A stretch of 6,163 nt of DNA from Bacteroidetes bacterium UBA1860 (lineage in GTDB: Bacteria > Bacteroidota > Rhodothermia > Balneolales > Balneolaceae), in the NCBI GenBank assembly GCA_002338335.1, contig DDIC01000078.1:744-6906 (forward strand), written 5' to 3'. Below the pieces are notes generated by a model that was not told the origin of the DNA, searched no databases, and saw nothing but the letters and a program-made list of their open reading frames with translations. Shown here in pieces: positions 1 through 6,104 of the stretch (position 1 is the first letter of the stretch; each line of letters starts with the position of its first letter). Made by a program: the position numbers and the translations under genes.

Positions 1-1
1 A

Positions 2-892
2 GATTATACCAATCGTGGGAACATCATTACACCGTTGAAAGACCGGATTGATGCTCAAATTATTACCCATTATCCCAAAAAACGGTCGATTGCGAAAGAG
101 ATTACCCTTCAACAGGCATGGATTCAACGTGGCCAGGACGATGGGACGCCTGTTGTTCATTTATCGCCACTGATGCATGATATTATTGAACAGGTGACCT
201 TTGAAGCACGTGAAAGTGATTATATCGATCAAAAAAGTGGGGTGTCTACTCGATTATCACTCACTGCAATGGAACAAGTGATCTCCTCTGCAGAGCGTCG
301 AGCGGTGCAACACGGGTACAAAGAGACGCAGGTTCGTATGATGGATATCTATCAGATGGTGCCAGCGCTGACGGGTAAAATGGAACTGGTCTATGAAGGG
401 GAGCAGGAAGGGGCTGTCCAGGTAGCAAAGCATTTGATTGGGAAGGCTGTGAATCAGGTGTTTAAAACATATTTCCCCGATCCACAAAACAAATCCTCCA
501 AATCGGCTCGTACACTCTATGGGTCTATTCTAGCTTGGTTTGCTCAAGGTGAAGAGCTGAATCTCACCGAATCTCTTGATGACAAAGCCTATATAAAGGA
601 AGCTCAGCGTGTAGAAGGTTTACAAGAGTCGGTTGACGAAATCCTATCAGGTCTGGCAAAGATGGCTAAGGCGGATCACGAAATCATTACCAAAGAGGCC
701 TTGGATACTCAATGGACATCCGCATGGCTTGATTTGGTATTGGAAGGATTGCATCAAAACTCTGTCCTTGGCAAAGATCACCTACATGAGAAAATGGTGT
801 ATACTGATCTCGTCGGAAGTGTATTAGGAGGCCTTGGTGATGAGGACGGTGACCAATATGGTGATCAGGATGAGTACGAAGAAGATATCTAA
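2..892 (+). CDS. MoxR/magnesium chelatase I-like AAA+ ATPase (5'-truncated by window)
   Basis: This is the C-terminal 296 residues of an AAA+ ATPase related to the ChlI/BchI subunit of magnesium chelatase and to MoxR. The reading frame is open to the left edge, so the Walker A and B part lies outside the window. The TTG at position 35 is an internal Leu codon, because the residues before it (DYTNRGNIITP) already belong to the conserved block that runs into LKDRID; this corresponds to the sensor-1/arginine-finger region of the family. Further on, the segment ALTGKMELVYEGEQEG, followed by a helical region ending at TYFP, is typical of the long bacterial ChlI-like proteins of about 500 residues. 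The protein ends in a strongly acidic tail (DEDGDQYGDQDEYEEDI). Such proteins often act as chaperone-like ATPases with a VWA-domain partner, but no partner gene is visible here, so the substrate is unknown. I infer no role in chlorophyll synthesis. Confidence 0.8.
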   Translation, partial: DYTNRGNIITPLKDRIDAQIITHYPKKRSIAKEITLQQAWIQRGQDDGTPVVHLSPLMHDIIEQVTFEARESDYIDQKSGVSTRLSLTAMEQVISSAERRAVQHGYKETQVRMMDIYQMVPALTGKMELVYEGEQEGAVQVAKHLIGKAVNQVFKTYFPDPQNKSSKSARTLYGSILAWFAQGEELNLTESLDDKAYIKEAQRVEGLQESVDEILSGLAKMAKADHEIITKEALDTQWTSAWLDLVLEGLHQNSVLGKDHLHEKMVYTDLVGSVLGGLGDEDGDQYGDQDEYEEDI

Positions 893-962
893 TCGTTTCG
901 TAAGCTTGAATCGTCTGAATTAGCTATTCGTATTTGTCGCAGATTCCCTTATTTTTAGAAGC

Positions 963-968
963 TATAAT
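963..968 (+). promoter_or_regulatory. Candidate -10 element of the L31 promoter
   Basis: A perfect TATAAT lies here in an AT-rich stretch about 104 nt before the L31 start codon. No good -35 box sits 16-18 nt upstream (the sequence there is CAGATT). The TTGTCG at 934-939 is too distant, with a 23-nt spacer. If used, transcription would start near 975 and give a 5' leader of roughly 95 nt. The assignment rests on one hexamer only. Confidence 0.3.
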
Positions 969-990
969 TTAATCGACAAAGGACGTGATT

Positions 991-1059
991 GTTTGGCCAT
1001 AGACGTTGATACTGATCAGTGTATCATGCCCAGGCAAACGTGTTTACAGTGTCAGTATC
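991..1059 (+). promoter_or_regulatory. Candidate structured L31 mRNA leader with alternative hairpins
   Basis: Three nested complementarities are visible. First, GATACTGA (1008-1015) is the perfect reverse complement of TCAGTATC (1052-1059), which ends 12 nt before the L31 ATG. Second, the same left arm can pair locally: TGATAC (1007-1012) matches GTATCA (1021-1026), and ACTGATCAGT (1011-1020) is itself a perfect palindrome. Third, GTTTG (991-995) matches CAAAC (1035-1039), extended by CC/GG with one bulge, and encloses the local hairpin. The local and the distal pairings exclude each other. No Shine-Dalgarno sequence is seen before the ATG, so structure near the start could matter for initiation. 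L31 leaders that respond to the ribosomal protein are known in several bacterial groups. That this is one is an inference, and the palindrome could instead be a DNA operator. Confidence 0.35.
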
Positions 1060-1071
1060 CAGCAGCAACTT

Positions 1072-1281
1072 ATGAAAAAAGGTATTCATCCAGAGTATAA
1101 AGAGGTAAAAGTCGTCTTGAGTGACGGTTCTGAGATTCTCACACGCAGCACCATGGGAGTGAAGGATGGTGTGTATAAGAGTGAAATCGATTCCAAAAAC
1201 CACCCTTTTTATACCAAGAACCAAAATCTGAACAAGAAAGCTGACCGTATCGACCGCTTCAACAAGCGTTACAAGAAGTAG
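1072..1281 (+). CDS. rpmE: 50S ribosomal protein L31 (cysteine-free form)
   Basis: This gene encodes 69 residues of ribosomal protein bL31, which bridges the central protuberance of the 50S subunit and the head of the 30S subunit. Recognisable family landmarks are the N-terminal MKKGIHPEY, RSTMG (25-29), HPFYT (44-48) and the C-terminal RIDRFNKRYKK. The zinc-binding cysteines of the C+ form are all absent: the usual C-x-C is L16-S-D18, and the usual CSKCHPF is DSKNHPF (40-46). The pattern resembles the zinc-free L31 of alphaproteobacteria more than the longer type B paralogue. I chose the ATG at 1072 because the family begins MKK-IHP; the open frame continues upstream to a TTG at 1006, but those residues match nothing in L31. 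No clear ribosome binding site precedes the start. The hydrolase gene begins only 11 nt after the stop, so the two are probably co-transcribed. Confidence 0.95.
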   Translation: MKKGIHPEYKEVKVVLSDGSEILTRSTMGVKDGVYKSEIDSKNHPFYTKNQNLNKKADRIDRFNKRYKK

Positions 1282-1285
1282 GGGG
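1280..1285 (+). promoter_or_regulatory. Ribosome binding site of the MBL-fold hydrolase
   Basis: AGGGGG overlaps the L31 stop codon and lies 7 nt before the ATG at 1293. It supports that start over the in-frame ATG two codons later (1299). Confidence 0.6.
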
Positions 1286-1292
1286 TCACTTA

Positions 1293-1949
1293 ATGCCCAT
1301 GGATGTGATTGGTTTTACCTGTGGGCCACTCTATGAGAATAGTTATCTAGCTATTCTTGATAACGGTCAAGCCATCCTCGTGGATCCTGGCTTCTCAACA
1401 GATCACGAGTGGGAGCAATGCAAGCAAAAACTAAAGGACTCTGGGGCGTCGCTTTCAGCCATTTTGTTGACACATGCGCATTTAGATCACGTCTTGGGCA
1501 TTCCAGTTGTGATTGCTGATTATCCTGACGTACCTCTGTATATGAGTGATCGATTTCCAGAATTGTGGCAATCTATTCCTGATCAACCCGCTATGTTTGG
1601 GGTCGATTTTCCGGTTCATCCCATGCCAATTGAACCGATTCGATTGGTTCACGGGGCAACGTGTGAATTTGATGGAGTGAGTTTCGAAGTTCGATATACT
1701 CCAGGGCATTCACCCGATCATGTAGTGTTTGTTGCCTACAAAGAGGGAGTGGTGTTTGGAGGGGATGTCTTATTCAAAGCAAGTGTGGGTCGAACCGATA
1801 TTCCATTCGGAGATGGACATCTTCTCAAAGAATCCATTGAGACCCAATTGTATACATTGCCCGATGAGTTTGTCGTCTATCCGGGGCATGGTGCGTCCAC
1901 TACTGTGGGTACTGAGAAGCAGTCCAATCCTTTTATTCGCGCTCATTAG
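1293..1949 (+). CDS. MBL-fold metallo-hydrolase, glyoxalase II-like
   Basis: This 218-residue protein belongs to the metallo-beta-lactamase fold, in the branch close to hydroxyacylglutathione hydrolase and YcbL. The dinuclear metal site is complete: THAHLDH (H61, H63, D65, H66), H139 in TPGHS, D158 in GGD, and H199 in YPGHG. The GRTD motif (167-170) and the C-terminal SNPF (211-214) are also typical of this branch. It is shorter than classical glyoxalase II (about 250 residues) and lacks that enzyme's extra C-terminal glutathione-binding domain, so the substrate is likely a thioester but cannot be named. It lacks a signal peptide and should be cytoplasmic. The start is supported by AGGGGG seven bases upstream. 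It follows L31 by 11 nt and probably shares its transcript; a functional link with the ribosome is not evident. Confidence 0.88.
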   Translation: MPMDVIGFTCGPLYENSYLAILDNGQAILVDPGFSTDHEWEQCKQKLKDSGASLSAILLTHAHLDHVLGIPVVIADYPDVPLYMSDRFPELWQSIPDQPAMFGVDFPVHPMPIEPIRLVHGATCEFDGVSFEVRYTPGHSPDHVVFVAYKEGVVFGGDVLFKASVGRTDIPFGDGHLLKESIETQLYTLPDEFVVYPGHGASTTVGTEKQSNPFIRAH

Positions 1950-2030
1950 TTGTATGAGCGTGGTGTTCTTTGTGAGTGTTGCGCGCTTTGTGAGTGCGTT
2001 GCGCCACAGGAACCCATTAGGCTTTTGAGT
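1950..2030 (+). other. Convergent intergenic gap
   Basis: These 81 nt lie between two genes that face each other, where terminators for both strands would be expected. I find no strong stem followed by a T-tract on either strand; the best stem is about 5 bp (GCGCG at 1981-1985 with TGCGC at 2000-2004). The visible structure is a tandem repeat and a second short direct repeat, listed separately or under findings. Confidence 0.6.
1968..2005. repeat. Imperfect tandem repeat, two units of 18-20 bp
   Basis: Unit one (1968-1985) is CTTTGTGAGTGTTGCGCG, and unit two (1986-2005) is CTTTGTGAGTGCGTTGCGCC. They share an identical 11-bp CTTTGTGAGTG followed by TTGCGC, with a 2-base insertion in the second. 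They are directly adjacent and lie between the convergent hydrolase and TPR genes. A slippage duplication is the simplest explanation. Confidence 0.75.
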
Positions 2031-2672
2031 TCACTCGGCTTTTGATTGAGCCAAGTTTTTTTCACAGCGCTGGATGGCCACGTCAATGGTTGGATCCGTC
2101 TGCGTTTTCGCCAGTTTTTGCCACATCTTCTTCGCTTCGGCCCATTTTTGCTGGGATTCTAGAATCTTTGCCAGCGTTGGAGTAGCAATTTTTCGATTCA
2201 CAGATCTGATCTTTTGCTGGGGCTTCAGGGTTGGCGTGTCTGAGGTTTCTGTCTTCCCACTACGCAATCGACTTTGAAGCTCCATCGTTTTAAGGGCGTT
2301 GATGAGCTCATCCACACTATGGGATCCTTTCTCAGAGCTACTCGGAGCTCCTTCCCATGAAGGAGGAACCCACGCGTGTTCCACGGCCCACTCTAACCCT
2401 TTCGGATGAAGTAGGAAGTAGGGGAGTGCCTTTAGCGACTCATCTTCACCAGCGATACGTTTTGCTTTTTGGGCTGCATCCAACGCCAAATCCCGTTTGC
2501 CTTGGACTTCAAAGAGTAAGGTGAGGTCGAGGAATAATTCGCCTGTAATGTGATTATCCTTCATCGACGCCTGAATGTCCCGAAAGGTGGATACAGGGTA
2601 CTCTTTGGTTCGCTGTATCTTTTTGAGGAGCTCTACTCGTCTGTATGGATCATCTATGGAAGAATCTACCAT
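2031..2672 (-). CDS. TPR-like protein, last gene of the miaB-lptE operon
   Basis: This 213-residue protein appears soluble, with no signal peptide or membrane segment. I do not recognise a named family, but two helix-turn-helix units resemble tetratricopeptide repeats. One spans about residues 44-72 (LFEVQGKRDLALDAAQKA). A clearer one spans 163-191, where TPTLAKILESQQKWAEAKKMWQKLAK has the A/G and aromatic spacing of a TPR. Between them lies a less ordered, Ser/Thr/Lys-rich linker (about 107-160). Its ATG sits inside the end of lptE in the sequence ATGGTAG, a 7-nt overlap that implies translational coupling. The position after lptE suggests an envelope-related or scaffold role, but that is inference from position only. 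The C-terminal repeat-plus-tail form is common in Bacteroidota-type proteins. Confidence 0.8.
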   Translation of the reverse strand: MVDSSIDDPYRRVELLKKIQRTKEYPVSTFRDIQASMKDNHITGELFLDLTLLFEVQGKRDLALDAAQKAKRIAGEDESLKALPYFLLHPKGLEWAVEHAWVPPSWEGAPSSSEKGSHSVDELINALKTMELQSRLRSGKTETSDTPTLKPQQKIRSVNRKIATPTLAKILESQQKWAEAKKMWQKLAKTQTDPTIDVAIQRCEKNLAQSKAE

Positions 2673-3235
2673 TGGCTGACACTTTGTGTGAACATAGCTT
2701 CGGCAATTTGATTAAGGGCCTCTTGAGCCGCTTCACGTTCCCCCTCAATGGGATTATTCACGATATCAAAGGTTGAGGTTGCTGTCAAGGTCGAGCTGAA
2801 CACAGGCTCATCTTCACCTGCATAGCGCATCGTGGCTTGCACCCGAATGGTCACCTCATTGCGTTCGGCAGTCTCCTCTCCTGACACACTAAAGGGTAGG
2901 TTGGTATAACTTAGGAGTACCCCTTCAAGCGTGGCATCAGCCTCCTCAGGACTGTTGGCAAGACGCAATCTAGACCGATTAATGAACTCATTAAAACATT
3001 CGTCATAGAGCCATTGATTTAATGATCCAATCCCGCTCCCAGAACGATCGTCAAAATAGGGGATAAAGAGCGTCTCTACTTCACTTGGGATGGATGTTCC
3101 TGTGAAGGAGTATTTAACACATCCAGATAGGCTTATGAATGCCAGAAAAGCGCCTAACATAAGGTTGCGAAAAACCATTGAGGCTCTTGTGTGTTTACGA
3201 CGATTACTTGGAGTATGGGGACTCAATGCCTTCAT
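2666..3235 (-). CDS. lptE: LPS-assembly lipoprotein LptE
   Basis: LptE is the outer-membrane lipoprotein that plugs the LptD barrel and helps deliver lipopolysaccharide to the cell surface. The 189-residue product has a lipoprotein signal: a hydrophobic stretch (LMLGAFLAFI, 25-34) followed by the lipobox LSGC, with the lipidated cysteine at C39. The mature part starts VKYSFTGTSIPSEVETLFIPYFDDRS, matching the Bacteroidota LptE form, and continues with ADATLEGVLLSYTNLPFSVS and a C-terminal amphipathic helix. The start at 3235 overlaps the stop of the upstream activator gene as ATGA. It gives an unusually long, basic n-region of about 24 residues. An in-frame ATG at 3178 (Met20) would give a normal 19-residue signal peptide. 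I keep the upstream start for the ATGA coupling, but the choice is open. Being coupled to a regulator on one side and a TPR protein on the other suggests coordinated envelope assembly. Confidence 0.85.
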   Translation of the reverse strand: MKALSPHTPSNRRKHTRASMVFRNLMLGAFLAFISLSGCVKYSFTGTSIPSEVETLFIPYFDDRSGSGIGSLNQWLYDECFNEFINRSRLRLANSPEEADATLEGVLLSYTNLPFSVSGEETAERNEVTIRVQATMRYAGEDEPVFSSTLTATSTFDIVNNPIEGEREAAQEALNQIAEAMFTQSVSQW

Positions 3236-4605
3236 GAGTCAAGTCCATACTGGTCTATTTTCCTGTATAGCGTCCGTTCACTAATACCCAAGGCCGTGGA
3301 AGCTTTGCGGCGATTCCCTTCAAACGTTTCCAGTGCTCGCTCAATGACCGTACGCTCGAGGGCTTCTAGACTTGGGAATTCCCCTTCATTCCACTGAGCT
3401 GAGCGTAGGTACTCCATGGGGTCTTCTGGAGCGTTTCCTCCCCACGGGGACTCACTTGAATCGACGGTTTCTGAGTGATGATCATCTTTTTTTGAGTCAC
3501 TAGTGCCATCCTCTGGATTCAATGAGGGTCTATCTGAAGGTCGTAGGTGTGACGTGAGATCGTTTGGATCAATGGGATGGGATTGAGGTGCTGGCAGGGC
3601 AGGGGTGTAGGTGGATTGAGGCTGATTCCAGCTCCCCATAAACCAGTTGGCCATCATTCGTTTGAGCTCGGTAATCTCTGTCCGTACATCGAGCATGGCT
3701 TTGAGTAGGAATTGAAACTCACTCGCGTGATCGTTGTGTCCTGCCCGAAATTCATCGTCTTGTTGATATCCACCTTGGCGTTCGGTGGCATGCACAGAAG
3801 GGAGGTGATCTGTGGATCCAAGATGTTGCCGCCCTTTGAGATATTTTTGGAGCCGCGTCTTGTCGACGGTTTGAGATTTCTCCAGGACAATAAGTTGCTC
3901 GGCCACATTTTTGAGCTCTCGAATATTTCCTGGCCAACGATAGGACAGCAACAACTCTTCCGCATCCTCGGTAAACCCCCTGAAACTTGAATCGTATTTT
4001 GCGGCAAACTCACTGGCAAACGTCCGAAACAGAGGCAAAATATCCTCAGTCCGTTCACGCAGAGCAGGAAGTTTAATTTTGACCGTATCTAGGCGGTAGT
4101 AAAGATCCTCACGAAATGTCCCTTCCTTGACCATTGCCCATAAGTCTCGATGGCTTGCAGCAATGACACGAACATCACTTTGGCTAGCCTTAGAGGAGCC
4201 AACTCGGAAAAAATCACCCGTTTCTAGGACGCGAAGTAACTTGACTTGCACGTTTTTGGGTGTGTCACCAATTTCATCCAGGAAAATTGTGCCTCCATTT
4301 GCTTTCTCAAAATACCCCATGCGAGCTTCGTGGGCACCTGTGAAGGCCCCTTTTTCGTGACCAAATAGTTCACTTTCAATAATTCCTTCTGGAATAGCAC
4401 CACAGTTCACGATGACGAGAGGGCCCTCTTTTCTCAGACTCTGAGAGTGAATCGCTTTGGCCGTGACATCTTTTCCAACGCCACTTTCCCCTTGCAAGAG
4501 CACAGATATGTCCGTTGGAGCGACTTGCTCAATCTGCCGAATCACCGTTTGAATGGCAGGTGATTTACCCAAAATCCCAAAGGTTGATTTGGATGCTGGT
4601 TTCAT
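3232..4605 (-). CDS. Sigma-54-dependent AAA+ transcriptional activator, no sensory domain, Fis-type HTH
   Basis: This is a bacterial enhancer-binding protein of 457 residues that would use ATP hydrolysis to open promoters held by sigma-54 RNA polymerase. Its AAA+ domain starts almost at the N-terminus. It has Walker A GESGVGKD (39-46), the sigma-54 contact loop GAFTGA (86-91), Walker B TIFLDE (106-111), sensor I near 145-154, arginine-finger residues in FREDLYYRL (164-172), and sensor II WPGNIREL (224-231). A Fis-type helix-turn-helix closes the protein (about 413-455, with NRRKASTALGISERTLYRKI). No receiver, GAF or PAS domain precedes the AAA+ domain. Instead, a 150-residue linker (about 255-405) contains a predicted helix (296-318) and a Pro/Ser/Asp-rich, probably disordered part. 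The start lies 10 nt after the miaB stop without a visible Shine-Dalgarno, so reinitiation from miaB is likely. The lptE ATG overlaps its stop. Target promoters are unknown. Confidence 0.93.
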   Translation of the reverse strand: MKPASKSTFGILGKSPAIQTVIRQIEQVAPTDISVLLQGESGVGKDVTAKAIHSQSLRKEGPLVIVNCGAIPEGIIESELFGHEKGAFTGAHEARMGYFEKANGGTIFLDEIGDTPKNVQVKLLRVLETGDFFRVGSSKASQSDVRVIAASHRDLWAMVKEGTFREDLYYRLDTVKIKLPALRERTEDILPLFRTFASEFAAKYDSSFRGFTEDAEELLLSYRWPGNIRELKNVAEQLIVLEKSQTVDKTRLQKYLKGRQHLGSTDHLPSVHATERQGGYQQDDEFRAGHNDHASEFQFLLKAMLDVRTEITELKRMMANWFMGSWNQPQSTYTPALPAPQSHPIDPNDLTSHLRPSDRPSLNPEDGTSDSKKDDHHSETVDSSESPWGGNAPEDPMEYLRSAQWNEGEFPSLEALERTVIERALETFEGNRRKASTALGISERTLYRKIDQYGLDS

Positions 4606-4615
4606 GACGCTAAGA

Positions 4616-6019
4616 TTAGGAGGTTGCTAATGCGTGGGCCTGCTCATCACGCCCAAAAAACGCCTGAATAGATGATTTAGCAATAGGCTGTCCCATGAGG
4701 GTTGCCGACGTGGTCGAGGTGATTTCGACCTCTACATAATCTCCAGGTCCAACGCCATCTAATTTATCAAAGACCACCATTTTGTTGGTGTCGGTTCGCC
4801 CTGACCACTGATCAGAGGAGCGTCTAGATTCCTGTTCTATCAATACTAAATGTTTTTGGCCCACTTCCTCAAGATTGATGTCTGCCTGAATCGCCATTTG
4901 TTGGTTGATGATTTCGGTCAATCGCGCCTTTTTCACCTCATCAGGAACATCATCCTTCATTTTGCGATGGGCGTACGTCCGCTCACGTTCTGAGTAGGCA
5001 AACATGTAGGCTAGCTCATATTTCACCTCACGCATGAGCGAAAGGGTATCTTCATGCTCTTGCAGTGTCTCCCCACAGAAGCCGGCAATCATATCGGTCG
5101 ACAGCGTCAATCCAGGAATAATGGACTTCATTTTGGCCACGAGATCGAGGTATTCTTCCCTTGTGTAAGGGCGCTTCATGCGCTCCAGCATGCTTGTGCT
5201 TCCAGATTGCGCGGGAATATGAATGAAATTGCACAGATTGGGTCGCTCGGCAATCAAATGGAGTAGCGGTTCTGGAAAATCTTTTGGGTGGGGTGAGGTA
5301 AATCGGAAACGCACTTCAGGATTCACTTGACTAGCCAGATCCATGAGTCGGGTAAAATCGGTCTCTTCAAACTTGTAGGAGTTAACATTTTGTCCCAACA
5401 GGGTTATTTCCTTGTACCCTTCATCGCTGAGCTGCTGAATTTCATGGAGAATACTCTCCACGGGGCGACTTCGTTCTCTACCTCGGGTAAAAGGAACAAC
5501 GCAAAAAGCGCACATATTATCACATCCTCGCATAATGGAGACAAACGCGGTCACACCATTTCCAGACGTACGTACAGGAGTGATATCTGCGTAGGTTTCC
5601 TCCAGGGATAACAAGACGTTGACGGCTTTGCGGCCATCTTCAATCTCAGCAATTAGATTTGGGATATCACGATACGCATCAGGCCCAACCACAAGATCGA
5701 CCAAATGCTCACGCTCAATCACTTTTTCTTTGATTCGTTCCGCCATACACCCAAGCACACCCACAGTCATGGATCGGTTTTGCTTCTTCACACCTCGGAG
5801 CTCTTTCAGGCGATTCCAAATTTTGGTTTCTGCATTCTCTCGAATGGCGCAGGTATTCAACAGCACAACATCTGCCTCCTCCGCACTATTGACAGGGCGT
5901 AGACCCGCCTCCAACAAGATGGCGTTGACGACCTCGGTGTCCGCAAAGTTCATTTGGCAACCATACGTCTCGATGTAGAACCGTTTGTTGTTTTCAATAT
6001 TGCCAATGGTAAATTCCAT
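4616..6019 (-). CDS. miaB: tRNA-2-methylthio-N6-dimethylallyladenosine synthase MiaB
   Basis: MiaB is a radical-SAM methylthiotransferase that adds a methylthio group to i6A37 of tRNAs reading UNN codons, stabilising codon pairing. The 467-residue protein has all three domains. The N-terminal methylthiotransferase domain (about 12-125) has the auxiliary cluster ligands C21 (ETYGCQMN), C57 (LNTCAIRENA) and C91 (VLGCMAER). The radical-SAM domain (about 155-380) has C166, C170 and C173 in CDNMCAFC. The C-terminal TRAM RNA-binding domain covers about 388-452. The motif RGRERSRPVESI (179-190) and GQNVNSY (209-215) are also characteristic, and all catalytic cysteines are intact. The usual RPGT motif after YSE reads RERT (345-348). 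The ATG at 6019 gives the expected N-terminus; it has only a weak GAAG nearby. It is the first gene of a minus-strand operon with the sigma-54 activator, lptE and a TPR gene. Confidence 0.96.
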   Translation of the reverse strand: MEFTIGNIENNKRFYIETYGCQMNFADTEVVNAILLEAGLRPVNSAEEADVVLLNTCAIRENAETKIWNRLKELRGVKKQNRSMTVGVLGCMAERIKEKVIEREHLVDLVVGPDAYRDIPNLIAEIEDGRKAVNVLLSLEETYADITPVRTSGNGVTAFVSIMRGCDNMCAFCVVPFTRGRERSRPVESILHEIQQLSDEGYKEITLLGQNVNSYKFEETDFTRLMDLASQVNPEVRFRFTSPHPKDFPEPLLHLIAERPNLCNFIHIPAQSGSTSMLERMKRPYTREEYLDLVAKMKSIIPGLTLSTDMIAGFCGETLQEHEDTLSLMREVKYELAYMFAYSERERTYAHRKMKDDVPDEVKKARLTEIINQQMAIQADINLEEVGQKHLVLIEQESRRSSDQWSGRTDTNKMVVFDKLDGVGPGDYVEVEITSTTSATLMGQPIAKSSIQAFFGRDEQAHALATS

Positions 6020-6056
6020 ACTTCGTTTGGTTTGCGTCTGTAATAAATGCTAAACT

Positions 6057-6064
6057 CAAAAGTA
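6057..6064 (-). promoter_or_regulatory. Candidate Bacteroidota-type -7 element for miaB
   Basis: On the minus strand TACTTTTG matches the TAnnTTTG consensus of the Bacteroidota primary sigma factor. It would start transcription near 6050, about 30 nt before the miaB ATG, which is a sensible position. The expected TTTG -33 element about 19-21 nt upstream is not present, so support is partial. Confidence 0.35.
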
Positions 6065-6104
6065 CGAATATTTGACTAGAAAGCCTGTTTTTAACCAAAA
6101 ATAA

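Larger units (their letters stand above)
893..1071 (+). other. Non-coding gap and L31 leader region
   Basis: These 179 nt separate the ATPase gene from the L31 gene. The first 70 nt are AT-rich and contain a perfect TATAAT at 963-968. I found no clear hairpin plus T-tract terminator for the ATPase gene. The stretch from about 975 to 1071 has several complementary segments and is treated as a candidate regulatory leader in a separate entry. No plausible gene is present. Confidence 0.6.

Noticed and set aside
35..37. TTG at 35 as the start of the first gene
   Set aside because: The frame is open to the window edge, and the residues just before the TTG (DYTNRGNIITP) belong to the conserved family block, so the TTG encodes an internal Leu.
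985..1002. Five-codon upstream ORF (GTG ATT GTT TGG CCA TAG) in the L31 leader
   Set aside because: An AAAGGA is present, but it ends only 1 nt before the GTG, too close for a working ribosome binding site, and ORFs this short are expected by chance.
1006..1071. N-terminal extension of L31 from a TTG at 1006
   Set aside because: The 22 extra residues do not resemble any L31, and the family begins MKKxIHP, exactly at the ATG at 1072. The region has RNA-like complementarity instead.
1950..2030. Rho-independent terminator between the convergent genes
   Set aside because: The best stem is about 5 bp around a long loop and has no following T-run on either strand.
3654..4058. Overlapping frames inside the sigma-54 activator gene
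   Set aside because: These frames lie wholly within a gene with complete conserved AAA+ motifs, and their translations show no family features.
6083..6096. Minus-strand GG-N10-GC resembling a sigma-54 -24/-12 promoter before miaB
   Set aside because: Only the GG and GC plus two flanking T bases match TGGCACR-N4-TTGCW. A bare GG-N10-GC is expected about once every few hundred bases. It would be worth revisiting only if conserved in relatives, given the activator gene in the operon.
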